Assembly: GCA_900548005.1 (NCBI GenBank)
Contig: URIZ01000011.1
Coordinates: 1 to 64,000, forward strand
DNA: 64,000 bases
Reading direction: 5' to 3'
DNA from: an uncultured Eubacteriales bacterium
GTDB lineage: Bacteria; Bacillota; Clostridia; Christensenellales; CAG-917
The notes below the pieces were generated by a model. That model was not told where the DNA came from. It was given only the letters and a program-made list of their open reading frames with translations, and did no database searches. Shown here one piece after another: positions 33,231 to 42,117 of the stretch. The position numbers and the translations under genes are program-made. How positions within the stretch are numbered: the stretch's first letter is position 1; the number at the start of each line of letters is the position of its first letter.

Positions 33231-35045
33231 TTATTTTTCGTCATTAGCGATATCGCTCTTGACCTTGGTTTTCACGGATTTGTCACCTGTTTGCTCTTTT
33301 TTGTCGCCTTGCTTAACAAGGGGCAGGCGGATCACAAACTCGGTGTTGAAATTGTCTTTGGGAGTCTTGGCAAGGAAGATTTCACCGCCGTGCATATCGA
33401 CAATTCTCTTGCACACGGCAAGTCCCAATCCCGAGCCTTGCTTGTTGCGTGACTTCTCTCCCACAACGAAAGCCTCGAAGATGTCGTCGTCCTTGATTCC
33501 CGGACCGTCGTCCATAAATCGCACAACCGCAAAATCGCCTTCTCTTTGAGCCTCGACAAAAAGCGTTGTTCCCTTGGGCGTATATTTGAAGAAGTTGCCC
33601 GTGAGATTTTCAAACACGCGGCGCAGGTTTTGTTCGTCCACGTCGCAAACGAGCGGTTCTTCGGTGATGTCGGTGTCAAGGTTGTATCCGCCAAGATCGA
33701 ACTCGTCATATATGCCGGCAAGGAAGGTGCGCGCCATCTCGGCAACGTCACGCGGTTTCTTGTCAAGCGCAAAGTCGGGATGCTCCAATTTGTTGTATTC
33801 GTAAAACTGATTGATAAGCTCGCTCATTTGCGCGGATTTTGTAAGGATGATTTGCAGATATTTTTGCTTGTCTTCATCGCTCACAAGCCCGTCGTTGATC
33901 GCCTTTGCAAAGCCTTGAATGATTGTTATCGGAGTTTTCAGATCGTGCGAAAGACCTGCAAGCATACGCTGCTTGTCTTGTTCAAGAGCCACCCTTTGCT
34001 TTTCGCTTGCGCCGAGCAAGTCCACCATTTCGTTGAACGCGTCGCACAACTGCTCGAACTCGACAGAGCCTTTGTAGTCCACGTGCGTGTGATAGTCGTT
34101 GCCCGCAAACGCCGACATGGCATCCGTCATTGCCGCAAGCGGCTTTTGCACGTGCTTGCTAAGGTACTTGACGTACAAGAACATCACAAACGCGAACAGC
34201 GCAACGATTGCAAGCACCACGATGATGACAAACACGTACGTTGCCACCATGCCGCGCTCGTTTGCGTCAAGAAACACTGCATAATAGGAATTGCCGTCCT
34301 GAGCGGTGAACGTGATCTTGTTGAGCGTCTTGCCGTCATGCGTTGCGTCATAGGTGAGCAAGACAAATTCCAAATCATTGTACTTGTCTTTGTTGGTGGG
34401 GATTGTATGTTCGATGACGTTGTGGTTGTAGTCAAGCAACATAAATTGCTCTTGCTTTGCGCCGCTGTCGTCGACGAAAGTCCTTGTGATAAGGCAATAG
34501 CTTTTGTCGTCCACCATCTTGAATTCGTGCACGGTGAGCGTTGTATTCTTCTCAAATTTTTGAATTGCGTCAAGCTCGCCGGCGGAGTATTTGGTCACTT
34601 CCGTGCGCGTGGAGTAAACAACGTTGCCCTTTGTGTCCACGATGTCCAACCACCCCTTTTTGCCAAACAGTCTTGAAGACGGCACGGCGGAATACTTGCC
34701 TTGCACAAGCTCGTCCACGTATTCCAAAATGGTTTTTTCGCCGATGTGTCTTGCCGCGTCGTTGACCGCCCAGCTGACCACCGAGAATATTGTCACCACA
34801 CCCAAAATGATGATAAGAGAAAAGGAAACAAAACTGCGCACAAGCAAGGCAATGAAACTGCCTCTTTCCCATTTTGCTTGTTTTTTTGCGCGTCTTGCTT
34901 CCTTTTGAGATTGTTTTTCCGCGTGGCGAGATTGCTCGCAATTTTGCGTGCAATCTTCACTTTCGGCACTTAAACTGCCTTTTTCGATGTCATAAACATC
35001 GTTTTGTGCGGTTTTATTGTTTTTCAATTTTGTATCCGAGACCAC
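33231..35045 (-). CDS. Sensor histidine kinase
   Basis: About 604 residues if started at GTG 35045. A charged cytoplasmic N-terminus (to about 61) is followed by TM1 (about 65-95), an extracytoplasmic sensor (about 95-268), TM2 (about 268-293) and a HAMP linker. HisKA has phospho-acceptor His near 367 in GLSHDLKTPITIIQG, and the ATPase domain carries DDGPGIKDDD and GSGLGLAVCK. The start is unclear: GTG overlaps the end of the response regulator by about 30 nt, a TTG six codons on is possible, and neither has a strong site. Pairs with the adjacent regulator. Confidence 0.9.
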   Translation of the reverse strand: MVSDTKLKNNKTAQNDVYDIEKGSLSAESEDCTQNCEQSRHAEKQSQKEARRAKKQAKWERGSFIALLVRSFVSFSLIIILGVVTIFSVVSWAVNDAARHIGEKTILEYVDELVQGKYSAVPSSRLFGKKGWLDIVDTKGNVVYSTRTEVTKYSAGELDAIQKFEKNTTLTVHEFKMVDDKSYCLITRTFVDDSGAKQEQFMLLDYNHNVIEHTIPTNKDKYNDLEFVLLTYDATHDGKTLNKITFTAQDGNSYYAVFLDANERGMVATYVFVIIVVLAIVALFAFVMFLYVKYLSKHVQKPLAAMTDAMSAFAGNDYHTHVDYKGSVEFEQLCDAFNEMVDLLGASEKQRVALEQDKQRMLAGLSHDLKTPITIIQGFAKAINDGLVSDEDKQKYLQIILTKSAQMSELINQFYEYNKLEHPDFALDKKPRDVAEMARTFLAGIYDEFDLGGYNLDTDITEEPLVCDVDEQNLRRVFENLTGNFFKYTPKGTTLFVEAQREGDFAVVRFMDDGPGIKDDDIFEAFVVGEKSRNKQGSGLGLAVCKRIVDMHGGEIFLAKTPKDNFNTEFVIRLPLVKQGDKKEQTGDKSVKTKVKSDIANDEK

Positions 35046-35709
35046 GCACGGTCTTTATGTATCTTGGATTTTTCGCATCGTCTTCGATCTTATCGCGAAG
35101 GTTGGATATATGCACCATCATGGTGTTGTCGTCCGTTGCGTAATAGTCGCCGTTGACTTCTTCATAGATCTGCATCTTGGTGAACACACGCCCTGGGGAC
35201 TGCATCAAAAGCGCAAGAATCTTGTATTCGGTGGCGGTGAGATTGACGGGCTCTCCGCCCTTTTCGAGCGTGAGCGTTTCGGTGTCAAGCACAAGATCGC
35301 CTATCGTGATCTTGCTGTCGTGTTTCTCTTGCACGTTGCCCAGCTTGTAGAATCTGCGAAGATGCGCGTTGATTCTTGCGATGAGTTCAAGCGGATTGAA
35401 GGGCTTGACCATATAATCGTCCGCGCCGAGATTGAGTCCCAAGATTTTGTCGCTGTCAAGCTGCGCCGCCGACAATATGATGATGGGGATATTGCTCTTG
35501 TTTCTTATATATTTTGTCAGCTCGTATCCGTTCATTTTGGGCATCATGATGTCAACAAGCGCGAGATTGATTTTCTCTTTGTCGAAAATCTCGCACGCCG
35601 CCACACCGTCCTTTGCCCATTTGACGTCAAAGCCTTCGTTTTCAAGATAAAGTTTCAGGAGTTTTACAATATCTTCATCGTCTTCTGCAAGCAATACGTT
35701 GAAATTCAT
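35014..35709 (-). CDS. OmpR/PhoB-family response regulator
   Basis: 231 residues. Receiver domain with phospho-acceptor Asp near 53 (LVDIMMPKMNGYELT), switch Ser in IIILSAAQ and conserved Lys near 102 (MVKPFNP). The C-terminal winged helix ends VRGLGYKIEK, the usual signature. ATG with GAGGTG. First gene of a two-component operon; the kinase start overlaps its 3' end. The signal sensed is not apparent. Confidence 0.93.
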   Translation of the reverse strand: MNFNVLLAEDDEDIVKLLKLYLENEGFDVKWAKDGVAACEIFDKEKINLALVDIMMPKMNGYELTKYIRNKSNIPIIILSAAQLDSDKILGLNLGADDYMVKPFNPLELIARINAHLRRFYKLGNVQEKHDSKITIGDLVLDTETLTLEKGGEPVNLTATEYKILALLMQSPGRVFTKMQIYEEVNGDYYATDDNTMMVHISNLRDKIEDDAKNPRYIKTVRGLGYKIEKQ

Positions 35710-35800
35710 CGTTCACCTCATATACAATTATAGATATATTATAACATACTATATCAACAATTCAATATAAATAAAAAATTAAGAAAACATAAATATATGC

Positions 35801-35828
35801 AAAAGCAATCTCGGCTGAGATTGCTTTT
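35801..35828 (-). terminator. Terminator of lysS
   Basis: AAAAGCAATCTC / GAGATTGCTTTT, a perfect 12-bp stem with a 4-nt loop, about 55 bp past the lysS stop. The T-rich part lies within the stem arm, followed by an AT-rich stretch. Confidence 0.65.
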
Positions 35829-35884
35829 GATCGTATTTTATGCGAGTTTTGCATTTTTAGGTTTGCAAAAGGACGTTGCCGCTC

Positions 35885-37822
35885 TCAATAAAGTTTCGCG
35901 CCTGCGGGAATGTGCGGATCGACCATAAGGAGATTGAGCCCTTCGTGTCCGTCTTCTTCGTGCACTGCAGAGATAAGCATACCCTCGGAGTCGATGCCCA
36001 TCATTTTTCTGGGCGACAAGTTGACGATTGCGATGCAAGTCTTGCCGACAAGCTCTTCGGGCTCGTAATACTCATGGATGCCGCTCAAAATCACGCGATC
36101 CTTGCGCTCGCCGTCGTCAAGGGTGAATTTAAGCAGTTTTTTGGACTTGGCAACCGCCTCGCACGCAAGCACTTTCACCGCGCGGAAATCGGACTTGGCA
36201 AACGTTTCAAAATCCACCGTATCTTTGAAGATAGGCTCGATTTTGACGTTGGAGAAATCAATTTGCTCGATCTCTTTCTTTTCTTCGACCGCTTGGGGTT
36301 TTGCTTCCGCTTTCTTCTTTGCCTCGCCGATGGGTTTCATCGTGGGGAACAAAAGCACGTCTCTTATTGATGCGCTGTCCGTCAAGAACATGACCATACG
36401 GTCTATGCCGATGCCCAGACCGCCCGTTGGGGGCATGCCGTATTCAAGCGCGTTGCAGAAATCTTCGTCATAGGGTTGAGCCTCGTCGTCGCCCTTTGCC
36501 TTGGCAAGCATTTGTTGCTCGAAACGAGAGCGTTGATCGATGGGATCGTTGAGCTCACTGAACGCGTTGCCGCCTTCGCTTGCGCAGATGAAGAACTCAA
36601 ATCTTTCCGTAAGGCGCGGATCGGACGGTTTTCTCTTTGCGAGCGGGCTGACTTCGACGGGATAGTCCATGATGAAGACGGGACCTGTGAGTTTTTCTTC
36701 CACAAAAGCGTCAAAGATGTTGTAAAGCGCGTTGCCCCAACTTGTATCCGCCGCCATATCCAAGCCCATTTTGTTGCCTGCCGCAATGAGTTCGTCAAGC
36801 GGTTGATTGTCAAAGTCAAGACCGGTGTATTTCTTCACCGCTTGCACCATTGTCAGACGCTCCCACGGAGTTTTGAGGCAAAGCGGAGTGCCTTGATAGG
36901 TGATGTCAAGGCTGCCGCACACTTTTTGCGCCGCCGCAACGTACAACTCTTCGGTGATGTTCATCATCTCGTTGTAGTCAACGTACGCTTGATACAGCTC
37001 GATTGTGGTAAACTCGGGGTTGTGCTTGGTGTCCATGCCTTCGTTGCGGAATTGGCGGCCGATTTCGTACACTTTCTCGAATCCGCCGACAATGCAACGT
37101 TTAAGGTGCAACTCGGTGGCTATACGCATGTACATGTCGATATCGAGCGTGTTGTGGTGCGTGATAAACGGGCGCGCGTTCGCTCCGCCTGCAAGAGTGT
37201 TGAGCACGGGCGTTTCCACTTCGATAAAGCCCTTGTTGTCAAGCACTTCGCGGATCGTGGAGATGATTTTGCTGCGTTTGACAAACACGTCCTTGACTTC
37301 GGGATTGGCGATAAGGTCAACGTAGCGTTGACGGAAACGGAGATCGGGATCTCTGAGTCCGTGGAATTTTTCGGGGAGCGGCAAGAGCGATTTGGTGAGC
37401 AAAGTCACCTTCTTGACATGAACGGAGATTTCGCCCGTCTTTGTCTTGAACACGACGCCTTCTATGCCGATGATATCGCCCACGTCGAGCTTTTTGAACG
37501 CCTGATATTCGTCAACGCCCATATCGTCGCGGCTGAAATAGCCTTGCATTCTTCCGTCGTTGTCCATTATGTGTCCGAAGCTCGCCTTGCCCATAATGCG
37601 TTTTGACATAAGTCTGCCCGCAAGGGACACGGTTTTGCCTTCGAAATTGTCATAATCGGCAATGATTTCGCCTGCGGTGGCGGTGCGATTGTAGGACGTG
37701 ATCTCAAAAGGATTTTCGCCTTTTGCCACGAGTTCGTTCAATTTTTCGATTCTGACCTTGCGCACTTCGTTGACGTCTACTTCTTGTTCGACGGGCGCTT
37801 GATTGCGTGTTTCTTCACTCAT
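35885..37822 (-). CDS. lysS: Class II lysyl-tRNA synthetase fused to a C-terminal tRNA-binding domain
   Basis: 645 residues; ordinary LysRS has about 490-510. Residues 1 to about 505 hold the OB anticodon domain and the class II core: motif 1 FIEVETPVLN, motif 2 FRNEGMDTKHNPEFTTIELYQAY and motif 3 GLGIGIDRMVM. After a Lys/Glu linker, residues about 535-645 (FAKSDFRAVKVLACEAV to GLNLLMVDPHIPAGAKLY) form the MetRS-C/Trbp111/EMAP-like OB fold. That domain binds tRNA non-specifically and usually sits on MetRS. The operon order amaP-like, greA, lysS resembles greA-lysS pairs in other Firmicutes. The domain probably raises affinity for tRNA (inference). Confidence 0.93.
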   Translation of the reverse strand: MSEETRNQAPVEQEVDVNEVRKVRIEKLNELVAKGENPFEITSYNRTATAGEIIADYDNFEGKTVSLAGRLMSKRIMGKASFGHIMDNDGRMQGYFSRDDMGVDEYQAFKKLDVGDIIGIEGVVFKTKTGEISVHVKKVTLLTKSLLPLPEKFHGLRDPDLRFRQRYVDLIANPEVKDVFVKRSKIISTIREVLDNKGFIEVETPVLNTLAGGANARPFITHHNTLDIDMYMRIATELHLKRCIVGGFEKVYEIGRQFRNEGMDTKHNPEFTTIELYQAYVDYNEMMNITEELYVAAAQKVCGSLDITYQGTPLCLKTPWERLTMVQAVKKYTGLDFDNQPLDELIAAGNKMGLDMAADTSWGNALYNIFDAFVEEKLTGPVFIMDYPVEVSPLAKRKPSDPRLTERFEFFICASEGGNAFSELNDPIDQRSRFEQQMLAKAKGDDEAQPYDEDFCNALEYGMPPTGGLGIGIDRMVMFLTDSASIRDVLLFPTMKPIGEAKKKAEAKPQAVEEKKEIEQIDFSNVKIEPIFKDTVDFETFAKSDFRAVKVLACEAVAKSKKLLKFTLDDGERKDRVILSGIHEYYEPEELVGKTCIAIVNLSPRKMMGIDSEGMLISAVHEEDGHEGLNLLMVDPHIPAGAKLY

Positions 37823-37913
37823 TTGCTTTTCTCTCTATAAAAAGACGTGCGCTTGCCGAAAAATACGACAAGCGTAGACGCGCCTATGGCGCGGAATGCT
37901 ATATTGCCAATGC

Positions 37914-38393
37914 TTATTTGATGTTGACGATTTTGTACTCTTCAAGTCCGCCTTGGGGAGTTGTGAATCTGACGACTTCGCCGCTCTTTTTGCCGAGCAA
38001 CGCTTTGCCGAGCGGAGATTCGTTGGAGAGTTTGCCTTTTGCAAAATCCGCTTCCGTCTCGCCGACAAGTTTGAAGGTCATTTCTTTGTCTTCGTCTTCG
38101 TCGAGTTCGCCGAGATACTCAACCGTGATGGTGTTGCCGATGGACACTTTGTGCGTGCCGCTCTTTTCGATGATAACCGCATTTTTGATACGCTCTTCGA
38201 GTTCCTTGATTTCGGCTGCGACTTGGCTTTCTTCTTGTTTTGCCGCATCGTATTCTGCGTTTTCGGACAAGTCGCCGAGTTCTCTTGCGTGTTGCAATTT
38301 CTTTGCAACGTCACCGCGCAAATACACGATGAGATAGTCAAGACGTTGTTTGAGCTCTTCAAGACCTTCTTGAGTGAGATAGACTTCTTTCAT
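37914..38393 (-). CDS. greA: Transcription elongation factor GreA
   Basis: 159 residues, exact family length. It rescues backtracked RNA polymerase by stimulating transcript cleavage. The N-terminal coiled coil begins KEVYLTQEGLEELKQRLDYL, with LGDLSENAEYDAAKQEE carrying the acidic tip residues. The C-terminal FKBP-like domain ends SPLGKALLGKKSGEVVRFTTPQG. ATG with AAGGAG. Lies between the AmaP-like gene and lysS. Confidence 0.96.
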   Translation of the reverse strand: MKEVYLTQEGLEELKQRLDYLIVYLRGDVAKKLQHARELGDLSENAEYDAAKQEESQVAAEIKELEERIKNAVIIEKSGTHKVSIGNTITVEYLGELDEDEDKEMTFKLVGETEADFAKGKLSNESPLGKALLGKKSGEVVRFTTPQGGLEEYKIVNIK

Positions 38394-38432
38394 TTATACT
38401 CCTTATGCGCAGCAACGGCGCACTTTTTATCT

Positions 38433-39266
38433 TTATTCTTCGATTTCGTTTGTATCTTCTTCTTTGCCGGCAACTTCTTCCGCCGCCTCGTCCGCGACCG
38501 CCGCTTCTTGCTTGTCCGCTTCGTTTTGCTCTTGGGCAACTTCGCTTATCTCGCTTGCCTCGACTGCGTCGTCTTCGGGCTGCACATCGGCTTGCGCTTG
38601 CTCGCTCTCTTGCTCGGCGCACTCGCTCGGTTGCGATTGCTCGTCCGTGGTTGCCGCCGCGTCTTCTGCCGCTTGCGCTTTTGACGCCGCCGCTTGCTCC
38701 GCTTTGAGTTCTTCAAGTTTCTTTTCAACCTTATTGTTGACGTCTGCCTGATCCACTTTGAAGTGCGGCGTGAGTGCCATAACCTTCACTTCGATCGAGC
38801 TGAATCTAAAACCGAACTCGCCAAGGAACGTTTCTTCCAAAATCGTGCGGATGTAAGTTTCCGCTTCCACAACGTCTTTGTCCACGACTTTGACGTTGAG
38901 CTTGAGCCTTACGCCGTATTCGTCACTGACAAGGCTCACCTTTTGGCAGTTTACGCCTTCAACTTGCTTGCAAGTGTTCTTGACAAGTTTTGTGATGACG
39001 CTCGAAGACACCTTGACGCTGCCGCCCTTCTCTTGGCGCAGAGTGATCTCTTTCACCACGTCGCTGTTGACAAAAATCAGCACGAGCGACACCACCGCAA
39101 GCGCAATGTACAACGTCGCAAGCGTAAGCACAAGCCCTTTGACGAGCTTGCTTTCAAACTCCTTGGTCTCGATGCCGCCAAATGCCGTGACCACAAGCAC
39201 CATGATGAGAATGAGTGCCACGACTATGGAACAAGATGCAAATATTTTTTCAAGATTTTTTTTCAT
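38433..39266 (-). CDS. AmaP-like membrane protein with Asp23-type domain and acidic tail
   Basis: 277 residues. Two membrane helices (about 9-30 and 44-66) form a hairpin, followed by a domain at about 80-175 with the GGSVKVSSSVITKLVKN...VSDEYGVRLKLNVKVV pattern of Asp23/DUF322 proteins. This is the layout of AmaP, the membrane anchor of Asp23 in Firmicutes. From about 190 there is an Ala/Glu/Gln-rich acidic, disordered tail of about 85 residues that the family normally lacks. ATG with AAAGGTG. No Asp23 partner is in the window. Confidence 0.7.
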   Translation of the reverse strand: MKKNLEKIFASCSIVVALILIMVLVVTAFGGIETKEFESKLVKGLVLTLATLYIALAVVSLVLIFVNSDVVKEITLRQEKGGSVKVSSSVITKLVKNTCKQVEGVNCQKVSLVSDEYGVRLKLNVKVVDKDVVEAETYIRTILEETFLGEFGFRFSSIEVKVMALTPHFKVDQADVNNKVEKKLEELKAEQAAASKAQAAEDAAATTDEQSQPSECAEQESEQAQADVQPEDDAVEASEISEVAQEQNEADKQEAAVADEAAEEVAGKEEDTNEIEE

Positions 39267-39453
39267 AAAATCACCTTTCTTGCAACGATTGTAGATTTCG
39301 TTGTTGTTTATATAATATAAACTAACTTTTATAATTAGTCAACCGCGCGCAAAAAATTTTCTACAACTATATCCTTTGCAAAGACGTATATTTTAATCAA
39401 TATTTGCATAGATCATCAGTTTTTTGCCGTATTCTTTTGCAAATCGTATGCCG

Positions 39454-40269
39454 TCACTCGATAGGAATGAGAATTTCTCGGTGTTGTACGAAAGTTGACA
39501 GGTGTGTGAAACCGATCTCTTTGAGCATGGTCATGGCTTCGTCATAGTTTTTGCAAATGTCGCCACGATGCGCGTCCGAGCCGTAACTTATTTTTCTTCC
39601 GCCCAACTCGTAGTATCTTTCAACAATGTCGCGCCCGGGTGCCATCTCGTGATGAAAGTTGATTTCCATTGCCTTGCCGCGCTCAATGATACCCTTCAAA
39701 ACGGCATCTATCTCATCGGGAAAATCCTTGTAGCGCAGCAGTTTGTCCCTGTACGGCGCGCCGTGCGCGATATAGCCGATGTGCGCCACGATGTCGTATT
39801 GATAGGGTGCGTCAAGGCTTTCGAGAATGGTTTCCAAATACCTTTTGTAGACGTGTTTTTTGCGTTTGAAAAGGAATGCCATCTTGAAATACACGTCGTA
39901 ACCGTCCACGCAATGCACGGAGTTGATCACAACGTCAAAGGGATATTTGGCAATGGTTTCGATGTACTTTTGTTTTGCCTTGTCGCTCTTGTCATAACTT
40001 GCTTCAATGCCAAAACAAAGGTTTAACGTATTGTTTTTGTCATCGTCAAGTGCTTGTTTTGCGATTTGCCACTCTTTGTAATATGCGTCGAGATCGAGCG
40101 GCGGCCAGCTTATCGGCGCGCGATTTTTGCCATACTCGAAATCGTAGTCAAGGTGGTCTGTGGTGGCAAGATAGCAAAGACCTTGCGCTTTGGCAAGGTC
40201 TACAATGCTTTGAATCGGCAATTTGCCGTCATGTGAATTTTTGGTGTGAACGTGGGTGTCGCACTTCAT
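39454..40269 (-). CDS. PHP-domain phosphatase, histidinol-phosphatase-like
   Basis: 271 residues. Opens with the PHP metal motif CDTHVHTKNSHDG, then TTDHLDYDFEYG, INSVHCVDGYDVY, MEINFHHEM and the C-terminal SYGSDAHRGDICKNYDEA. These supply the trinuclear metal ligands of HisJ/HisK-type histidinol phosphatases. No other his genes are nearby, so a different phosphoester substrate is possible. It begins 24 bp after the alaS stop with CGGAGAAG, so it is probably co-transcribed with alaS. Confidence 0.8.
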   Translation of the reverse strand: MKCDTHVHTKNSHDGKLPIQSIVDLAKAQGLCYLATTDHLDYDFEYGKNRAPISWPPLDLDAYYKEWQIAKQALDDDKNNTLNLCFGIEASYDKSDKAKQKYIETIAKYPFDVVINSVHCVDGYDVYFKMAFLFKRKKHVYKRYLETILESLDAPYQYDIVAHIGYIAHGAPYRDKLLRYKDFPDEIDAVLKGIIERGKAMEINFHHEMAPGRDIVERYYELGGRKISYGSDAHRGDICKNYDEAMTMLKEIGFTHLSTFVQHREILIPIE

Positions 40270-40293
40270 ATTCGCTTCTCCGATTTTGCGGTT

Positions 40294-42084
40294 TTAGTAT
40301 TCGAGCACCGCTTTGATACGTCTGACGCCTGCGGATGAAGACTGCTCTTTGACGATGTGGAAGTGTCCCATTTCGCCCGTGCGTTTTGCGTGCGGTCCGC
40401 CGCAGATTTCTTTTGAAATGCCGATGGTGTACACCTTCACCAAATCGCCGTAGCGGTTGTCAAACACGCCGACTGCGCCCGCTTTCTTTGCGTCTTCGAC
40501 GCTCATTTCTTCAAGTTTGACTTCGCTGTCTTTTGCGATCTCGTCATTGACGATTTTTTCGACTTCGGCGATTTCGTCTTGCGTGAGCGGACGGGGGAAA
40601 TTGAAGTCAAAGCGGAGTCTTTCGGACGTTATGTTGCTGCCGCGTTGCTGAATATTATCGTCATGAAGCACGATTTTGAGTGCGGCGTTGAGAAGGTGCG
40701 TTGCACTGTGCAATCTTGACGTAAGTTCTCCGCCGTCTGCAAGACCGCCCTTGAATTTTTGCTCCGCACCAGCCTTGGAGAGAGCCTGATGGTCCGCAAA
40801 CGCTTTATCGTAACCTTCCCTGTCAAGCGTGAAGCCTTTCTCTTTTGCAAGCTCTGCCGTCATCTCGATGGGGAAGCCGAACGTGTCGTAAAGTCTGAAC
40901 GCGGTTTTGCCGGGGAACACGCTCATGCCTTGCGGCAAATGCGCCACGATTTTGTCAAACTCTTTCAAGCCTTGCTCGATTGTCTTTGCAAACTTGTCTT
41001 TTTCCGCTTCGAGCTCGCTGATGATTCTCGGCTCGTTTTGCTTGATATACGGATATGCCTCCTCGTATTTTGCAACGTAGAGTTTTGCAAGTTCCACAAG
41101 CGCGGAGTCGTCAACGCCGAGAGTTCTGCAATATCTCATTGCTCTGCGGATAAGGCGGCGCAACACGTAGCCTTGATCCACGTTGGACGGAGAGATGCCT
41201 TTCACGTCGCCGAGAAGGAAGGTTGCGGTTCTCGTATGGTCGGCGATTATGCGCATTGCAACTGTCATCGCCTCGTCTTCGCCGTACTTCTTGCCCGAGA
41301 GCTCTTCGAGTTTTGCGATTGCAAAACTGAACAGGTCGGTTTCGTACACGGATTTGTAGCCGTTGAGAATGCAAAGCATTCTTTCAAGTCCCATGCCTTC
41401 GTCAACGTTCTTTTGTTTGAGCGGCGAGAAAGTGCCGTCCGCGTTCTTGAAATATTGCATGAACACGTCGTTGCCTATCTCCACGTACTTGCCGCAGTCG
41501 CATGCGGGCGAGCAATCGGGAGAGCATTTGGGCTTGCCGGTGTCGATAAACATCTCGGTGTCCGGGCCGCACGGACCGGTGACTCCGGCAGGTCCCCACC
41601 AATTGTGCTTTTTGTTGCAGAAGAAGATGTGATCTTCGGGGATGCCTTGCGCCTTCCAATAGGACGCGCTTTCCTCGTCTTTCGGGCAATCTTCGTCGCC
41701 TGCAAAGACGGTTACGGCAAATTTGTCCTTGTCAAATTCAAGCTGATTGAGAAGGAAATCGTGAGAGCACTCGATTGCGTACTCTTTGAAGTAGTCGCCA
41801 AGCGACCATCTGCCGAGCATCTCGAAGAACGTGCAGTGAGTTGCGTCGCCCACTTCGTCGATATCACCCGTACGCACGCAGATTTGAACGTCCGTAAGAC
41901 GATTGCCTGCCGGGTGCTTTTCGCCGAGAAGATAGGGCACGAGCGGATGCATTCCCGCCGTTGTGAAAAGCACGGTGGGATCGTTTTCGGGGATAAGGGA
42001 CGCAGAGCCGATGACTGCATGACCTTTTGACTTGTAATAGTCGAGATAGAGTTTGCGAAGTTCGTTAGAATTTAGTTGTTTCAT
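40294..42084 (-). CDS. alaS: Alanyl-tRNA synthetase lacking the C-Ala domain
   Basis: 596 residues, against about 870-880 in most bacteria. The aminoacylation core is complete: LYLDYYKSKGHAVIGSASL, TCF-type motif 2 GDATHCTFFEMLGRWSLGDYF and ERMLCILNG. The editing domain follows, with HSATHLLNAAL (HxxxH), CGGPHAKRTGEMG and SAGVRRIKAV at the very end. The coiled-coil and C-Ala (DHHA1) regions are absent, so it may be monomeric. It also carries a Cys-rich insertion CSPDCSPACDCGKYVE that may bind metal. ATG with CGGAG. A tRNA-Ala(UGC) with G3-U70 lies at the far end of the window. Confidence 0.93.
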   Translation of the reverse strand: MKQLNSNELRKLYLDYYKSKGHAVIGSASLIPENDPTVLFTTAGMHPLVPYLLGEKHPAGNRLTDVQICVRTGDIDEVGDATHCTFFEMLGRWSLGDYFKEYAIECSHDFLLNQLEFDKDKFAVTVFAGDEDCPKDEESASYWKAQGIPEDHIFFCNKKHNWWGPAGVTGPCGPDTEMFIDTGKPKCSPDCSPACDCGKYVEIGNDVFMQYFKNADGTFSPLKQKNVDEGMGLERMLCILNGYKSVYETDLFSFAIAKLEELSGKKYGEDEAMTVAMRIIADHTRTATFLLGDVKGISPSNVDQGYVLRRLIRRAMRYCRTLGVDDSALVELAKLYVAKYEEAYPYIKQNEPRIISELEAEKDKFAKTIEQGLKEFDKIVAHLPQGMSVFPGKTAFRLYDTFGFPIEMTAELAKEKGFTLDREGYDKAFADHQALSKAGAEQKFKGGLADGGELTSRLHSATHLLNAALKIVLHDDNIQQRGSNITSERLRFDFNFPRPLTQDEIAEVEKIVNDEIAKDSEVKLEEMSVEDAKKAGAVGVFDNRYGDLVKVYTIGISKEICGGPHAKRTGEMGHFHIVKEQSSSAGVRRIKAVLEY

Positions 42085-42117
42085 AGTACTCCGATATATT
42101 TTGGTTTTGTGGATTTT

